Below, piece after piece: positions 1-8,908 of a stretch of 64,000 nucleotides of DNA. The notes under the pieces are model-generated. The model was not told the origin of the DNA. It ran no database searches and saw only the letters and a list, made by a program, of their open reading frames with translations. A program made the translations under genes and the position numbers. Location of the stretch: NCBI RefSeq assembly GCF_001546115.1, contig NZ_KQ955209.1:62001-126000 (forward strand). The letters run 5' to 3'. Numbering within the stretch: the stretch's first letter is position 1; each line of letters starts with the position of its first letter. Source of the stretch: Paracoccus aminovorans (GTDB lineage: Bacteria > Pseudomonadota > Alphaproteobacteria > Rhodobacterales > Rhodobacteraceae).

Positions 1-996
1 GACCAGCTGGCCGCCGGCGCCGCGCTTGACCTCGACGAAAAGCCGCAGGCTGCCCGCCAGGGAGAAGGCCTGCAGGGTGACGCGGATCTGCGCCGGTTCG
101 GGCCCGTCCTCGATGATCGACCATTCGCGGAACCGCGCCATGCGCATGCGCAGGTCCGAATACAGCACGTTGACCAGGCTTTCCTGCGCCTGCGCCTCGC
201 CCTCGACCGGCGCCAGCGTGACGGAAAGCCCGACCTGCGGCGCCCGCTCACCGGTCTGGGCATGGCGGGTGCCGCCGGCGGGGTCCAGCTTGATCGCGGC
301 CAGAAGCTCGACCGTCTCGGCCTCGGGCTCCTGGTCGAAGGCCTCGTCGAGATGGGCGTAAAGCGTATTGTAGCGCTCGATCGCCCGGGTGGCGTGGCCG
401 GCCTGCCAGTCGAGCCGCATCAGAAGCCGCGTCGCCGCCTCGTTCGAAGGTTCCAGCGCCGTGGCGAATTCCGCCAGCGCGCGCTGCGCCTCGGGCTGGC
501 CGGTGCCCAGTTCCGCCAGCCGGCGGTCCAGCACCTGGCGCACGGCCGCCAGCAGGCCCGCGCGGGTGATGGCAAGCCAGCTGTCGAACGAGGCGCTGGT
601 GCCTTCCAGCTGCACGGTCTGGTCGATCAGCAGCCGGACGCGCGCGACCTCCTCGGCGTTCCAGCCCGGCCCGGACAGCGGCGCGGCCAGCGCCTCGGCC
701 AGCACGAAGCCCGGCGGCAGGCGCAGGGCGATCTCGCCGGCGCTGGTCTCCAGCGACAGGCCCGGGATCTCCTCCATGGCGCGGCGGATGTGCTTGACCG
801 CCTGGCGATAGGAGGCCGAGGCCTTGTGCTCCTCGGATTGCTGCCAGAACAGGTCGGTGACCTTTTCGGTGCGATGCACCGGCGCGCGGTCGGCCAGCAG
901 GAAATACAGCAGCGCCCGGGCCTTGCGCAGGCGCAGGGAGTCCAGAAGCCGCAAGAGATCGTCGAGCCGCATCCGATACCCATGCCAGACAGTCAC
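1..996 (-). CDS. BTAD/SARP-like transcriptional regulator, 3' end outside the window
   Basis: The minus-strand frame is open from about 996 to the window edge, so the C-terminus is missing. The product begins like SARP/AfsR-type regulators, with a short winged-helix segment (RLRKARALLYFLL near residues 25-37) and then an arginine- and glutamate-rich bacterial transcriptional activation domain. In that family the BTAD/TPR region binds partner proteins or DNA-bound dimers. A GTG at 996 gives the expected N-terminal strand before the helix-turn-helix; an in-frame ATG at 972 is the alternative. A DMT permease gene lies 85 bp upstream on the same strand. It resembles the full-length regulator at 44911-46482 in type but is not a close copy. 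Target genes are unknown. The DNA-binding role is inferred from the fold resemblance. Confidence 0.6.
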   Translation of the reverse strand, partial: MTVWHGYRMRLDDLLRLLDSLRLRKARALLYFLLADRAPVHRTEKVTDLFWQQSEEHKASASYRQAVKHIRRAMEEIPGLSLETSAGEIALRLPPGFVLAEALAAPLSGPGWNAEEVARVRLLIDQTVQLEGTSASFDSWLAITRAGLLAAVRQVLDRRLAELGTGQPEAQRALAEFATALEPSNEAATRLLMRLDWQAGHATRAIERYNTLYAHLDEAFDQEPEAETVELLAAIKLDPAGGTRHAQTGERAPQVGLSVTLAPVEGEAQAQESLVNVLYSDLRMRMARFREWSIIEDGPEPAQIRVTLQAFSLAGSLRLFVEVKRGAGGQLV

Positions 997-1080
997 GCGC
1001 TTTCGTCATAGCGCAGGCATCGGCGCGGGTCCATTGCGGCGCGGCGCGCCCGCGCAGGGCGGGCGGCGGATTGCCGTGGA

Positions 1081-1971
1081 TCAGGGCTGCGCCGGGACCG
1101 GCCTGCGCGGCGCCCGTGCAAACATCACCACATTGCCCAGCATGGCGAGCCCCAGGCCGACGAAGCCGGTCCAATGCCAAACATAGCCCTCGAACAGCGT
1201 CGAAAGGACCAGTGCCACGATCGGGAACAGCACCGTCGCATAGGCGGCGCGGGACGAACCGATGCGCGCCACCATCAAGAGATAGGTGGTGAAGGCCAGC
1301 ACCGAGCCGGGCAGCGCCAGGTAAAGCAGCGCGCCCAGATAGCGGGCGTCGGGCGGTGCCACCACGGGCGTGCCGGTCAGGGCGATCAGCCCGGCCAGCG
1401 CCAGCGCGCCATAGGCCATGCCCCAGGCGGTGGCGATGCTGGGCGGCAGCCCGGCGGCGCTGTTTCTGCGCGAGACCATGTTGCCCAGCGAAAAGAACAG
1501 GGTGCCCAGCCCGGCCAGCGCCAGCCCGCGCAGCGTGCCCGCCGCCTCGGCCTGCGCGAGGTCGCCGCCGAAGAGCAGCGCCACCCCGCCCGCGCCCAGC
1601 ATCGCCGCCAGCACCGTCCGCCCCGAGATCGCGTCGCCGAAGAAGATCCGCGCATTCACCGCGTTGAAGATCGAGGCCAGCGAGAACACCACCGACAAGA
1701 GCCCCGACGGGATGTATCGGGCCGAGGCATAGAAGCACAGGAAGTTCAGGCAGAACAGGCACAGCGCCTGCGCCAGGACCCAGGGCTGGTCGCGCCGGCT
1801 GGGCAGCCGCAACCGGCCAAGCGCCGCCAGCAGCACCAGATAGACCGCCCCCGCCAGCGCGAAGCGATAGAAGACCGAGACCAGCACCGGCACGGGCCCG
1901 ACCTGGAAGGCGATGGCGATCCAGGTCGAGCCCCAGATCAGGACGGTGGTGGCGAAAAGCAGCAGGTTCAT
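1081..1971 (-). CDS. EamA/DMT-superfamily permease
   Basis: An inner-membrane protein of about 296 residues with ten predicted hydrophobic segments in two five-helix EamA repeats, starting MNLLLFATTVLIWGSTW. The motif WGSTWIA in helix 1 and the second-repeat PVVALVLS are typical of drug/metabolite transporters, which export amino acids or other metabolites. The substrate cannot be told from sequence. The start at 1971 has a GAGA stretch six bases upstream; an ATG at 1983 adds four residues. The gene is divergent from the AraC-type regulator at 2139, with 155-167 bp between them that could hold control sites for both. Confidence 0.85.
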   Translation of the reverse strand: MNLLLFATTVLIWGSTWIAIAFQVGPVPVLVSVFYRFALAGAVYLVLLAALGRLRLPSRRDQPWVLAQALCLFCLNFLCFYASARYIPSGLLSVVFSLASIFNAVNARIFFGDAISGRTVLAAMLGAGGVALLFGGDLAQAEAAGTLRGLALAGLGTLFFSLGNMVSRRNSAAGLPPSIATAWGMAYGALALAGLIALTGTPVVAPPDARYLGALLYLALPGSVLAFTTYLLMVARIGSSRAAYATVLFPIVALVLSTLFEGYVWHWTGFVGLGLAMLGNVVMFARAPRRPVPAQP

Positions 1972-2138
1972 GGGCGTTCTCATCGGCAGTTCGGTGGCAG
2001 TTCGGCGGCAGTTCGGCGCGACACTAGCGCGCCGCCGCCGGGCGGGATTGCACGATCTTGCGGCGATCCGCCGGCCGGCTTCACGGGCCTGCGCATTTCC
2101 CGCTTTCCGCGCCGCGCGCCCGGGCCTAGTTTCGCGCC

Positions 2139-3035
2139 ATGACCGACCAGTCGCTGCCCATCTCGGCCTATCTCGCGCGCGCACCGCATGCGCGCAGGCT
2201 GGGCCATGTCGAACTGGGCTTCGGTTGTTCGGCCACGGTCTGGCAGAACCGCGATGCCCGCATCCGCTATGACGATCCGCAGGGCCATACGCTGAGCTTC
2301 TATACTCGGGGCGGCGGCGGCACGCGCCGGCTGGACCGGGATGGTGACGCGGCGGGACCGGGCTGGCCGGGGGCGGTCTGCCTGATGCCGCAGGGCCAGG
2401 CCTCGGAATGGCAGATCGGCGCCAGTTTCGAATTCGTGCACCTGCACTTGCCCGACGAGGCGCTGCGGCGCAGCTTCGCCAGCACCTGCGACCGCGACGC
2501 CCGGCTCTTGCAACCGGCCGACCTGACCTATGTCGAGGCCCCGGCGCTCGCCGCGCCGTTTCGCGCGCTGCATGACGCGACCCGCGCCGGCGCCCGGCTG
2601 GCGGCCGAGGGCGCCATGCACGACATCCTGGGCCTGGTCTTCACCGACCGCCGTTATGGCGCCGGGCTGCGCCTGCCGCTGACCGGCGGCCTTGCGCCGC
2701 GCCGGCGCCGGCTGGTGCTGGACCATATCGAGGCGCACCTGGCCGGACCGCTGCATCTGCACGACCTGGCGGCGCTGGCCGGGCTGAGCCCGTTCCATTT
2801 CCAGCGCAGCTTCCGCGCCAGCTGCGGGGTGTCGCCCCATCGCTGGATCGCGGCCCGGCGCATCGAGCGGGCGCGGCGGCTGCTCGGCTCGGGCGCGCCG
2901 CTGGCACGCATCGCGCTGGATTGCGGCTTCGACAGCCAGAGCCATTTCACCCGTGTCTTCAAGGCCGCCATGGGCCTGACGCCCGGCGGCTATCGCGCCG
3001 CGCTGGGCGGCGCCCGACCGCCGCGCGCGACGTAA
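2139..3035 (+). CDS. AraC-family transcriptional regulator, probable regulator of siderophore uptake
   Basis: A protein of 298 residues. The N-terminal half (about 1-190) is a variable effector-sensing region. The C-terminal 100 residues carry the two helix-turn-helix units of the AraC family: LHDLAALAGLSPFHFQRSF around 205-224, then IALDCGFDSQSHFTRVFK around 256-273. The gene ends 126 bp before a TonB-dependent siderophore receptor on the same strand. Receptor genes are often switched on by AraC proteins such as PchR and YbtA that sense the ferric siderophore, so the same role is inferred here. The divergent DMT permease could be a second target. Confidence 0.85.
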   Translation: MTDQSLPISAYLARAPHARRLGHVELGFGCSATVWQNRDARIRYDDPQGHTLSFYTRGGGGTRRLDRDGDAAGPGWPGAVCLMPQGQASEWQIGASFEFVHLHLPDEALRRSFASTCDRDARLLQPADLTYVEAPALAAPFRALHDATRAGARLAAEGAMHDILGLVFTDRRYGAGLRLPLTGGLAPRRRRLVLDHIEAHLAGPLHLHDLAALAGLSPFHFQRSFRASCGVSPHRWIAARRIERARRLLGSGAPLARIALDCGFDSQSHFTRVFKAAMGLTPGGYRAALGGARPPRAT

Positions 3036-3103
3036 ATCTGCCACAGGAAAGGCCGGATCCCGTTACCGCAACCGGCTTTCGGTTTGCGGCGCGGCCGGAA
3101 CTA

Positions 3104-3117
3104 TAGCAAATCTGTCA
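3104..3117 (+). promoter_or_regulatory. Candidate iron-response motif TAGCAAATCTGTCA
   Basis: The 14-bp motif ends 44 bp before the siderophore receptor start at 3162. The same motif with one base changed (TAGTAAATCTGTCA) lies at 12908-12921, between the haem receptor and hmuS. Two copies in front of two iron-uptake transcription units suggest a shared operator or promoter element. It does not clearly match a Fur, RirA or Irr box that I can recall, so the regulator is not named. Confidence 0.45.
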
Positions 3118-3161
3118 GGAATCATCCGCGCCCGACGCGCCATCAACCGAGAGGATCGTCC

Positions 3162-5258
3162 ATGACCCGTCCGAACCGCGCGGCGCTGCTTGCCGGAGCC
3201 AGCGCCCTGTGCCTGTCGCTGCCCGCGCTGGCGCAAGAGCCCGCCGCCCCCGCGGCCGTGACGCTCGATACCATCACGCTGACCGCGACCACCGACACCT
3301 CGGTCCAGGCCGAAGGCTATGTCAGCCCCTACAGCCAGGCCGCGACCAAGTCCGACACGCCGGTGGCCGAGATGCAGCAATCCGTCTCGGTCGTCACCAC
3401 CCAGCAGATCGAGGACCAGGGCGCGCAGAACCTGGGTCAGGCGCTCGGCTATACCGCCGGGGTCCACGCCGAGCCCTTCGGCAAGGATCCGCGCTTCGAC
3501 ACGCCCTATGTCCGGGGCTTCAAGGCGGAACACGCGCAATATGTGAACGGCCTGCGCCAGGGGCGCTATTTCGGCGCCATCAAGCAGGAACTCTATGGCA
3601 TGCAGCAGATCGAGGTGCTGCGCGGCCCGTCCTCGTCACTCTATGGCGCGGGCTCGCCGCTGGGCGTCATCAACATGGTGCAGAAACGCGCCCAGGCCTA
3701 TGACATGGCCGAGGCGGGCATCGGCTATGACAGCAACCACAGCACGCAGCTGTTCTTCGATGTGAACCGCGCGGCAAGCGACACGCTGGCCTGGCGCATC
3801 ACCGGCATCGGCCGCGACGACAGCACGCAGATCGAAGATCTGACCAACAAGGGCGGCTATCTGGCCGGCGCCCTGCGCTGGACGCCCACCGATGCGACGA
3901 CCATCGATTTCCTGGCCACTTATACCAACGACGCGCCGATGCCGCCGACGGGCGTGCCTTTCGCGCTGACCGGAACCGGCCATGACGAAGACCTGCGCGA
4001 GATCTACACCGGGCAGAAGGACTGGGACGACAGCGACCGCAAGTCCTATAGCTTCGGCGTCGAGTTCAGCCACGAATTCGACAGCGGCTGGACGCTGAGC
4101 CAGGGCTTCCGCTACGAAAGCCTCGACTGGAACTATCGCACCACCTATGCGACGGGGGTGACCGGCCCGACGACCTTCGGCCGGGGGTCGAGCGAGCAAC
4201 TGGAGGACAGTGACACCATCGCCCTCGATACTCGCCTTGCCGGCGAGGTCACGACCGGGCAGATGACGCACAGGCTGCTCTTCGGCGCCGACATGCGCAA
4301 ATACGACGCCCATGAAAGCAGCCAGTTCTTCACCGCCGCCGATATCGACTGGGCGGATCCCGACTATTATGTCGATGCGCGCACGCCCTATGCCCCGCCG
4401 AATGCAGGGCCGTCGCTGCTGCGCCAGGCCGGCGTCTATGCGCAGGACGAGATCGAATACGGCAACTGGCGCGGCTCGCTGGGCCTGCGCTACGACTGGG
4501 TCAAGCAGACGGGCGAGCGTTACGGCTCGGTCTCGGAATACAAGGAAAACAAGGTCACCGGCCGCGTGGGCCTCGGCTATCTGATGACGAACGGAGTGAT
4601 GCCCTATGTCAGCTATTCGACCTCGTTCGACCCGCAGGCCGGGCTGGATATCGACGACAACGTGCTGCGCCCGACCGAGGGCAAGCAATGGGAAGCCGGC
4701 GTCAAGTATCAGCCCACGAATTTCGACGGGCTGATCAGCCTGGCGGTCTATGACCTGCGCCAGACCAACGTGAACCGCACGGTCGAGCTGCCCGAAGGTG
4801 AAGGGAGCGGCATCCGCCAGATCGGCGAGGTCCGCTCGCGCGGGATCGAGCTCGAGGCCACGGCCGAACTGGCCGAGGGCTGGAAGCTGCGCGGCGCCTA
4901 TGCCTTCAACAAGACCGAGCAGAAGGCCCCCGCCACCGACCCGCTGAACGGCAAGGAATTGGCCGATGCGCCGCGCCACCTGGCCAGCCTGTGGCTCGAC
5001 CGCGACTTCGGCATCGGGTTGCGCCTGGGCGGCGGCGTGCGCTACATCGGCTCGCGCTTCATCGACGCGACGAACAGCGCCAAGCTGGACAGCGTGACCC
5101 TGGTCGACCTGGGCGGCAGCTATACCTATCGCAACGTCGAGGGCTCGCTCAACATCACCAACCTGACCGACGAGGTCTATGTCGGTGCCTGCGGCTTCTC
5201 CTATTGCTCTTATGGCGAGGGCCGGACGATCCAGGCGCGGCTCACCTACAAGTGGTAG
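3162..5258 (+). CDS. TonB-dependent siderophore receptor
   Basis: An outer-membrane receptor of 698 residues that imports a ferric siderophore using energy from TonB. The signal peptide is MTRPNRAALLAGASALCLS through PALAQ. The plug domain follows, with the motif QQSVSVVTTQQIEDQ near 75-89 and VLRGPSSSLYGAGSPLG near 153-169. The rest is a 22-strand barrel ending in an aromatic residue (ARLTYKW), as expected for BAM-assembled barrels. Two cysteines near the end (CGFSYC) are also seen in FhuA/FoxA-like receptors. The start at 3162 is preceded by GAGAGGA. The GTG start of the next gene overlaps its end by 7 bp. No siderophore synthesis genes are visible, so a foreign (xeno-) siderophore is plausible. 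Confidence 0.92.
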   Translation: MTRPNRAALLAGASALCLSLPALAQEPAAPAAVTLDTITLTATTDTSVQAEGYVSPYSQAATKSDTPVAEMQQSVSVVTTQQIEDQGAQNLGQALGYTAGVHAEPFGKDPRFDTPYVRGFKAEHAQYVNGLRQGRYFGAIKQELYGMQQIEVLRGPSSSLYGAGSPLGVINMVQKRAQAYDMAEAGIGYDSNHSTQLFFDVNRAASDTLAWRITGIGRDDSTQIEDLTNKGGYLAGALRWTPTDATTIDFLATYTNDAPMPPTGVPFALTGTGHDEDLREIYTGQKDWDDSDRKSYSFGVEFSHEFDSGWTLSQGFRYESLDWNYRTTYATGVTGPTTFGRGSSEQLEDSDTIALDTRLAGEVTTGQMTHRLLFGADMRKYDAHESSQFFTAADIDWADPDYYVDARTPYAPPNAGPSLLRQAGVYAQDEIEYGNWRGSLGLRYDWVKQTGERYGSVSEYKENKVTGRVGLGYLMTNGVMPYVSYSTSFDPQAGLDIDDNVLRPTEGKQWEAGVKYQPTNFDGLISLAVYDLRQTNVNRTVELPEGEGSGIRQIGEVRSRGIELEATAELAEGWKLRGAYAFNKTEQKAPATDPLNGKELADAPRHLASLWLDRDFGIGLRLGGGVRYIGSRFIDATNSAKLDSVTLVDLGGSYTYRNVEGSLNITNLTDEVYVGACGFSYCSYGEGRTIQARLTYKW

Positions 5259-6145
5259 CGGCGCGCGACCCGGGCCTCGGCCGGCGCGCCTTTCTTTGCT
5301 CCGTCGCCGCGCTCGCGGCGGCGGGGCCTGCGTTTGCGCGGCAGCTCTTGCGCCTCGCCGCCATCGACTGGGCGATGATGGAGACCGCCATCGCGCTGGG
5401 ACACATGCCCGTCGCGGCCTGCGAGCTGGTGCGCTATCGTCAGGACACCGCCGAGCCGCGGATCCCCGCCTCGGTCACCGACCTGGGCCTGCGCGGGGCG
5501 CCGAATTACGAACTCTTGCAGCTGATGCGGCCGGACCTGATCCTCAGCTCGACCTTCTACCCGGCGCATGAGGCGCAGCTCAGCCGCATCGCGCCGGTGC
5601 TGTCGCTGCCCTTCTACATCCCGGGCGAGCCGCCGTTGCCCAAGGCGCTGGCGGCGCTCGCGGACCTGGCCGCGCGCATCGGCGACGCGCCGGCGGGCCG
5701 CACCGCGCAGGCCGAGGCCGAGGCGCGGCTGGACAGCTTGGCCGCCCGGCTGGCCGGCTTCCGCGACCGGCCGGTGGCGCTGATCAACATCGGCGACGCC
5801 CGCCACCTGCGCGCCTTCGGCCATGACAGCATGTTCGGCAATGTGCTGGAACGTCTGGGGCTGCGGAACGCCTGGACCGAGCGCACCGCCTTCAGCTTCC
5901 GCGCCCCCCTGCCGCTGGAGCGGCTGGCCGCCATGCCCGAGGCGCGGCTGGTCATCGTCGGCGCGGTCCCGGTCGAGGCCCGCGCCGGGCTCAAGCGCAG
6001 CATCCTGTGGCAGGCGCTGCCGCCGGTGGCGCAGGGCCGGCTCTACCGGATCCCCGCGGTCAATGCCTTCGGCGGCACGCCCTCGGCGCTGCATTTCGCC
6101 GAACTGCTGGCGCAGGCGTTCGAGACCGGACCCGCCGCGACATGA
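5252..6145 (+). CDS. FhuD-like iron-siderophore ABC transporter substrate-binding protein
   Basis: A periplasmic binding protein of about 297 residues (class III, FhuD/BtuF type). The N-terminus reads LGRRAFLCSVAALAAAGPAFA, with a twin-arginine-like RR before a hydrophobic stretch, so Tat export is possible. The family core follows: RPDLILSS around residue 95, and IPAVNAFGGTPSALHFAELL near the C-terminus. The start is best placed at the GTG at 5252, which overlaps the end of the receptor gene; longer starts would lie inside that gene. It overlaps the permease gene by ATGA. Its role is to hand the ferric siderophore from the periplasm to the FhuB-like permease. Confidence 0.87.
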   Translation: MVAARDPGLGRRAFLCSVAALAAAGPAFARQLLRLAAIDWAMMETAIALGHMPVAACELVRYRQDTAEPRIPASVTDLGLRGAPNYELLQLMRPDLILSSTFYPAHEAQLSRIAPVLSLPFYIPGEPPLPKALAALADLAARIGDAPAGRTAQAEAEARLDSLAARLAGFRDRPVALINIGDARHLRAFGHDSMFGNVLERLGLRNAWTERTAFSFRAPLPLERLAAMPEARLVIVGAVPVEARAGLKRSILWQALPPVAQGRLYRIPAVNAFGGTPSALHFAELLAQAFETGPAAT

Positions 6146-8118
6146 GCCGCACCGCCCGGATCATCCTGCCCCTTGCCGCCGCGCTGGCACTGGCGCTGTG
6201 GCTGGCCGCCGCGCGGCAACTGCTGCCTTGGGCCGACTGGCCGGGCTGGCCGCTCGACCCGCAGGCGATGGATCTGCACCAGATCCTGCTGGGCTTCGGC
6301 CTGATGCCGCGCGGTGTGATCGCGCTGGTCGCGGGCGCGGCGCTGGGGCTGTCGGGCGCGATCCTGCAGGCGGTGCTGCGCAATCCGGTGGCCGACCCGA
6401 CGACGCTGGGCATCTCGGCCGGGGCGCAGCTTGCGCTGGTCCTGGCGACGATCTTCGCCCCCGCGATGCTGGACCAGGGTCGCTGGCCGGTCGCCATGGC
6501 GGGCGCGGGCGCAGCCGCCGCGCTGGTCATGGCCATCGGCGCGCGGCGCGCCTTCGCGCCGGTGACCATGGTCATCGCCGGGATGCTGGTCGGCATGACC
6601 GCCTCGGCCGTCGCCACGGCGATCACGCTGGCGCGCGGCGAATACCTGCTGTCGCTGGTGATCTGGAACGGCGGCGCGCTGGTGCAGCAGGACTGGGCCG
6701 GCACCCGGGCGCTGGCGCTGGTGCTGGTCCTGGGTGCGCTCGGGGCGGCGGCGCTGGCACGCCCGCTGCGGGTCCTGTCGCTGGGCGCCGAGGGCGCGCG
6801 CGGCCTGGGGCTGAACATCGCGCTGGTGCGCGGGGCGGCGGTGGCGCTGGCGGTGGCGCTGGCGGGCGCAGTCTCGGCCGAACTGGGGCTGATCGGCTTC
6901 GTGGGCCTCGCCGGTCCGGCGCTGGCCCGGACGCTGGGCGCACGCAACATGGCGCAGGTGCTGGCGCTGGCGCCGCTGATCGGGGCGCTGATCCTGTCGG
7001 TCTGCGACGGCGTGGTGCTGGCGCTGGCCGGCGCCGGCGGCGAGATGTTCCCGACCGGCGCCGTGACCGGGCTGATCGGCGGGCCGCTGCTGATCTGGCT
7101 TCTGCCGCGGCTGCGCGGCTCGACCCCGCCCGGGACCGAGGCGGCCGAGGGTCCGGCGCCGCGCCTTGCCCGCCCCGGCAGGGTGCTGGTCGCGCTGGCG
7201 CTGGTGGTCGCGGCCATGGCGCTGCTGCTGGTCTGGATCGGCCGGGTGCCGGGCGGCTGGGCGGTGCTCGACTGGGACAGTTTTCGCGCCTTCCTGCCGT
7301 TGCGCCTGCCGCGGCTGGTCGCCGCCGGCGCGGCCGGGGCGGCGCTGGCCATGGCGGGGGCGATCCTGCAGCGGCTGACCGCCAATCCGCTGGCCTCGCC
7401 CGAGGTGCTGGGCGTCTCGGGCGGCGCGGCCATCGGCTATGCGGCGACGCTTTTCGCGGTGACGGCACCGGGACAGGGGCCGCTGACGCTGGGCACCATG
7501 GCCGGCGCGGCGCTGGCGCTGGCGCTGGTCGCGACCTATGCCCGCCGCCGCGACATGCCGGCCGAGCGCGTGCTGCTGGCCGGCATCGCGGTGTCGGCCA
7601 TGGCGGCGGCGGTGCTTTCGGCGATCATGGCGACCGGCAGCCCGCAAAGCTGGCAGGTGCTGGCCTGGCTCAGCGGCTCGTCCAGCACGGTCGGCCCGGC
7701 GCAGGCGGCGGTGCTGAGCGCCATCGCCGGGGCCGTCGCGGCGGCGGCCTGGCTTGGCCGGCGCTGGCTTGCCACCCTGCCGCTCGGCCCCGAGGTCGCG
7801 GCCGGGCTCGGCCTGCCCTTGGTGCGGGCGCGGCTGGCGCTGATCCTGGTCGCGGGGCTGGCCACGGGCGCGGCCAGCGTGCTGGTCGGCCCGCTCAGCT
7901 TCACCGGGCTGATGGCGCCGCATCTGGCGCGGCGGCTGGGGCTGGCGCGGGCTTGGGACCATGTGCTGGGCGCGGCGCTGATCGGAGCGCTGCTGATGAT
8001 CGCCGCCGATTTCGGCGCGCGCATGGCGGGTTTCCCCTATGAACTGCCGCTGGGACTGTTCGCCTCGCTTCTGGGAGCGCCCTGGCTGATCTGGCTGATG
8101 ATGAGGACAAGACGATGA
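6142..8118 (+). CDS. fhuB: FhuB-like double-length siderophore ABC permease
   Basis: A protein of 658 residues, about twice the size of a single FecCD permease, because two homologous halves are fused as in E. coli FhuB. Each half has around ten hydrophobic helices and the family motif GAILQAVLRNPVADPTTLGISAG (near 75-97) or its repeat, GAILQRLTANPLASPEVLGVSGG (near 408-430). The conserved loops GFVGLAGPALAR and SFTGLMAPHLARRLG precede the ATPase-contact helices. It transports the ferric siderophore across the inner membrane. It overlaps its neighbours on both sides by 4 bp, which points to tight translational coupling. The symbol is by family; the siderophore is not known. Confidence 0.9.
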   Translation: MSRTARIILPLAAALALALWLAAARQLLPWADWPGWPLDPQAMDLHQILLGFGLMPRGVIALVAGAALGLSGAILQAVLRNPVADPTTLGISAGAQLALVLATIFAPAMLDQGRWPVAMAGAGAAAALVMAIGARRAFAPVTMVIAGMLVGMTASAVATAITLARGEYLLSLVIWNGGALVQQDWAGTRALALVLVLGALGAAALARPLRVLSLGAEGARGLGLNIALVRGAAVALAVALAGAVSAELGLIGFVGLAGPALARTLGARNMAQVLALAPLIGALILSVCDGVVLALAGAGGEMFPTGAVTGLIGGPLLIWLLPRLRGSTPPGTEAAEGPAPRLARPGRVLVALALVVAAMALLLVWIGRVPGGWAVLDWDSFRAFLPLRLPRLVAAGAAGAALAMAGAILQRLTANPLASPEVLGVSGGAAIGYAATLFAVTAPGQGPLTLGTMAGAALALALVATYARRRDMPAERVLLAGIAVSAMAAAVLSAIMATGSPQSWQVLAWLSGSSSTVGPAQAAVLSAIAGAVAAAAWLGRRWLATLPLGPEVAAGLGLPLVRARLALILVAGLATGAASVLVGPLSFTGLMAPHLARRLGLARAWDHVLGAALIGALLMIAADFGARMAGFPYELPLGLFASLLGAPWLIWLMMRTRR

Positions 8119-8891
8119 CGGCTGCGCTGTTTTCGATCGAGGGGTTGTCGCTGGACGTTCCGGGCCGGCGGCTGCTGGACGGGCTGACGCTGGCGCTGCC
8201 GGCCGGGCAGATGGTGGCGCTGATCGGGCACAACGGCTCGGGCAAGTCGACGCTTTTGAAGGTGCTGGCGCGGCAGGTGGCGGCGACGGCGGGCCGCGTC
8301 GCCTTCAACGGCCGCGCGCTGGCCGACTGGCAGGCCCGCGACTATGCCCGGGCGCTGGCCTTTCTGCCCCAGACCACGCCTCCGGCCGAAGGCATGCTGG
8401 TGCGCGAACTGGTGGCGCTGGGGCGCTATCCCTGGCATGGCGCGCTGGGGCGTTTCGGCCCCGAGGATCACGCCGCGGTCGAGGCCGCGATGGCCGAATG
8501 CGGCGTCGCCGCTTTCGCCGACCGGCTGGTCGATACCCTGTCCGGGGGCGAAAGGCAGCGGGTGTGGCTGGCGATGATGGTGGCGCAGCAGGCGCAGACG
8601 CTGCTGCTGGACGAGCCGATCTCGGCCCTCGACATCGCGCATCAGGTCGAGGTGCTTTCCCTCGTGCGCAGAATGTGCCACGCACAGGGCCGCAGCGCGG
8701 TGATCGTGCTGCACGAGGTCAACATGACCGCGCGGTTCTGCGATCATGTGGTGGCGCTGAGGGGCGGGCGGCTGGTCATGCAGGGCACGACCGCCGCGCT
8801 GATGCGCCCCGAGGTGCTGGCCGAGATCTATGGCCTGCCGATGCAGGTGCTGCGGCGCGAGAATGGCGAGGCCGTCGCCGTTCCCGCCTGA
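8115..8891 (+). CDS. fhuC: FhuC-like siderophore ABC transporter ATPase
   Basis: A cytoplasmic ATPase of 258 residues that drives the FhuB-like permease. Walker A is GHNGSGKST near residue 38, the Q-loop is FLPQTTPP, the signature is LSGGERQRV, Walker B is TLLLDEPISALD, and the switch histidine sits in VIVLHEVN. All catalytic motifs are intact. It overlaps the permease gene by 4 bp (ATGA). Confidence 0.92.
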   Translation: MTAALFSIEGLSLDVPGRRLLDGLTLALPAGQMVALIGHNGSGKSTLLKVLARQVAATAGRVAFNGRALADWQARDYARALAFLPQTTPPAEGMLVRELVALGRYPWHGALGRFGPEDHAAVEAAMAECGVAAFADRLVDTLSGGERQRVWLAMMVAQQAQTLLLDEPISALDIAHQVEVLSLVRRMCHAQGRSAVIVLHEVNMTARFCDHVVALRGGRLVMQGTTAALMRPEVLAEIYGLPMQVLRRENGEAVAVPA

Positions 8892-8908
8892 AGAGGGAAG
8901 TGGAAGGG

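Noticed and set aside
248..1762. Long minus-strand open frame of 504 codons
   Set aside because: It is a shadow frame rich in Arg, Ala and Gly, overlapping both the BTAD regulator and the DMT permease, which have clear family motifs.
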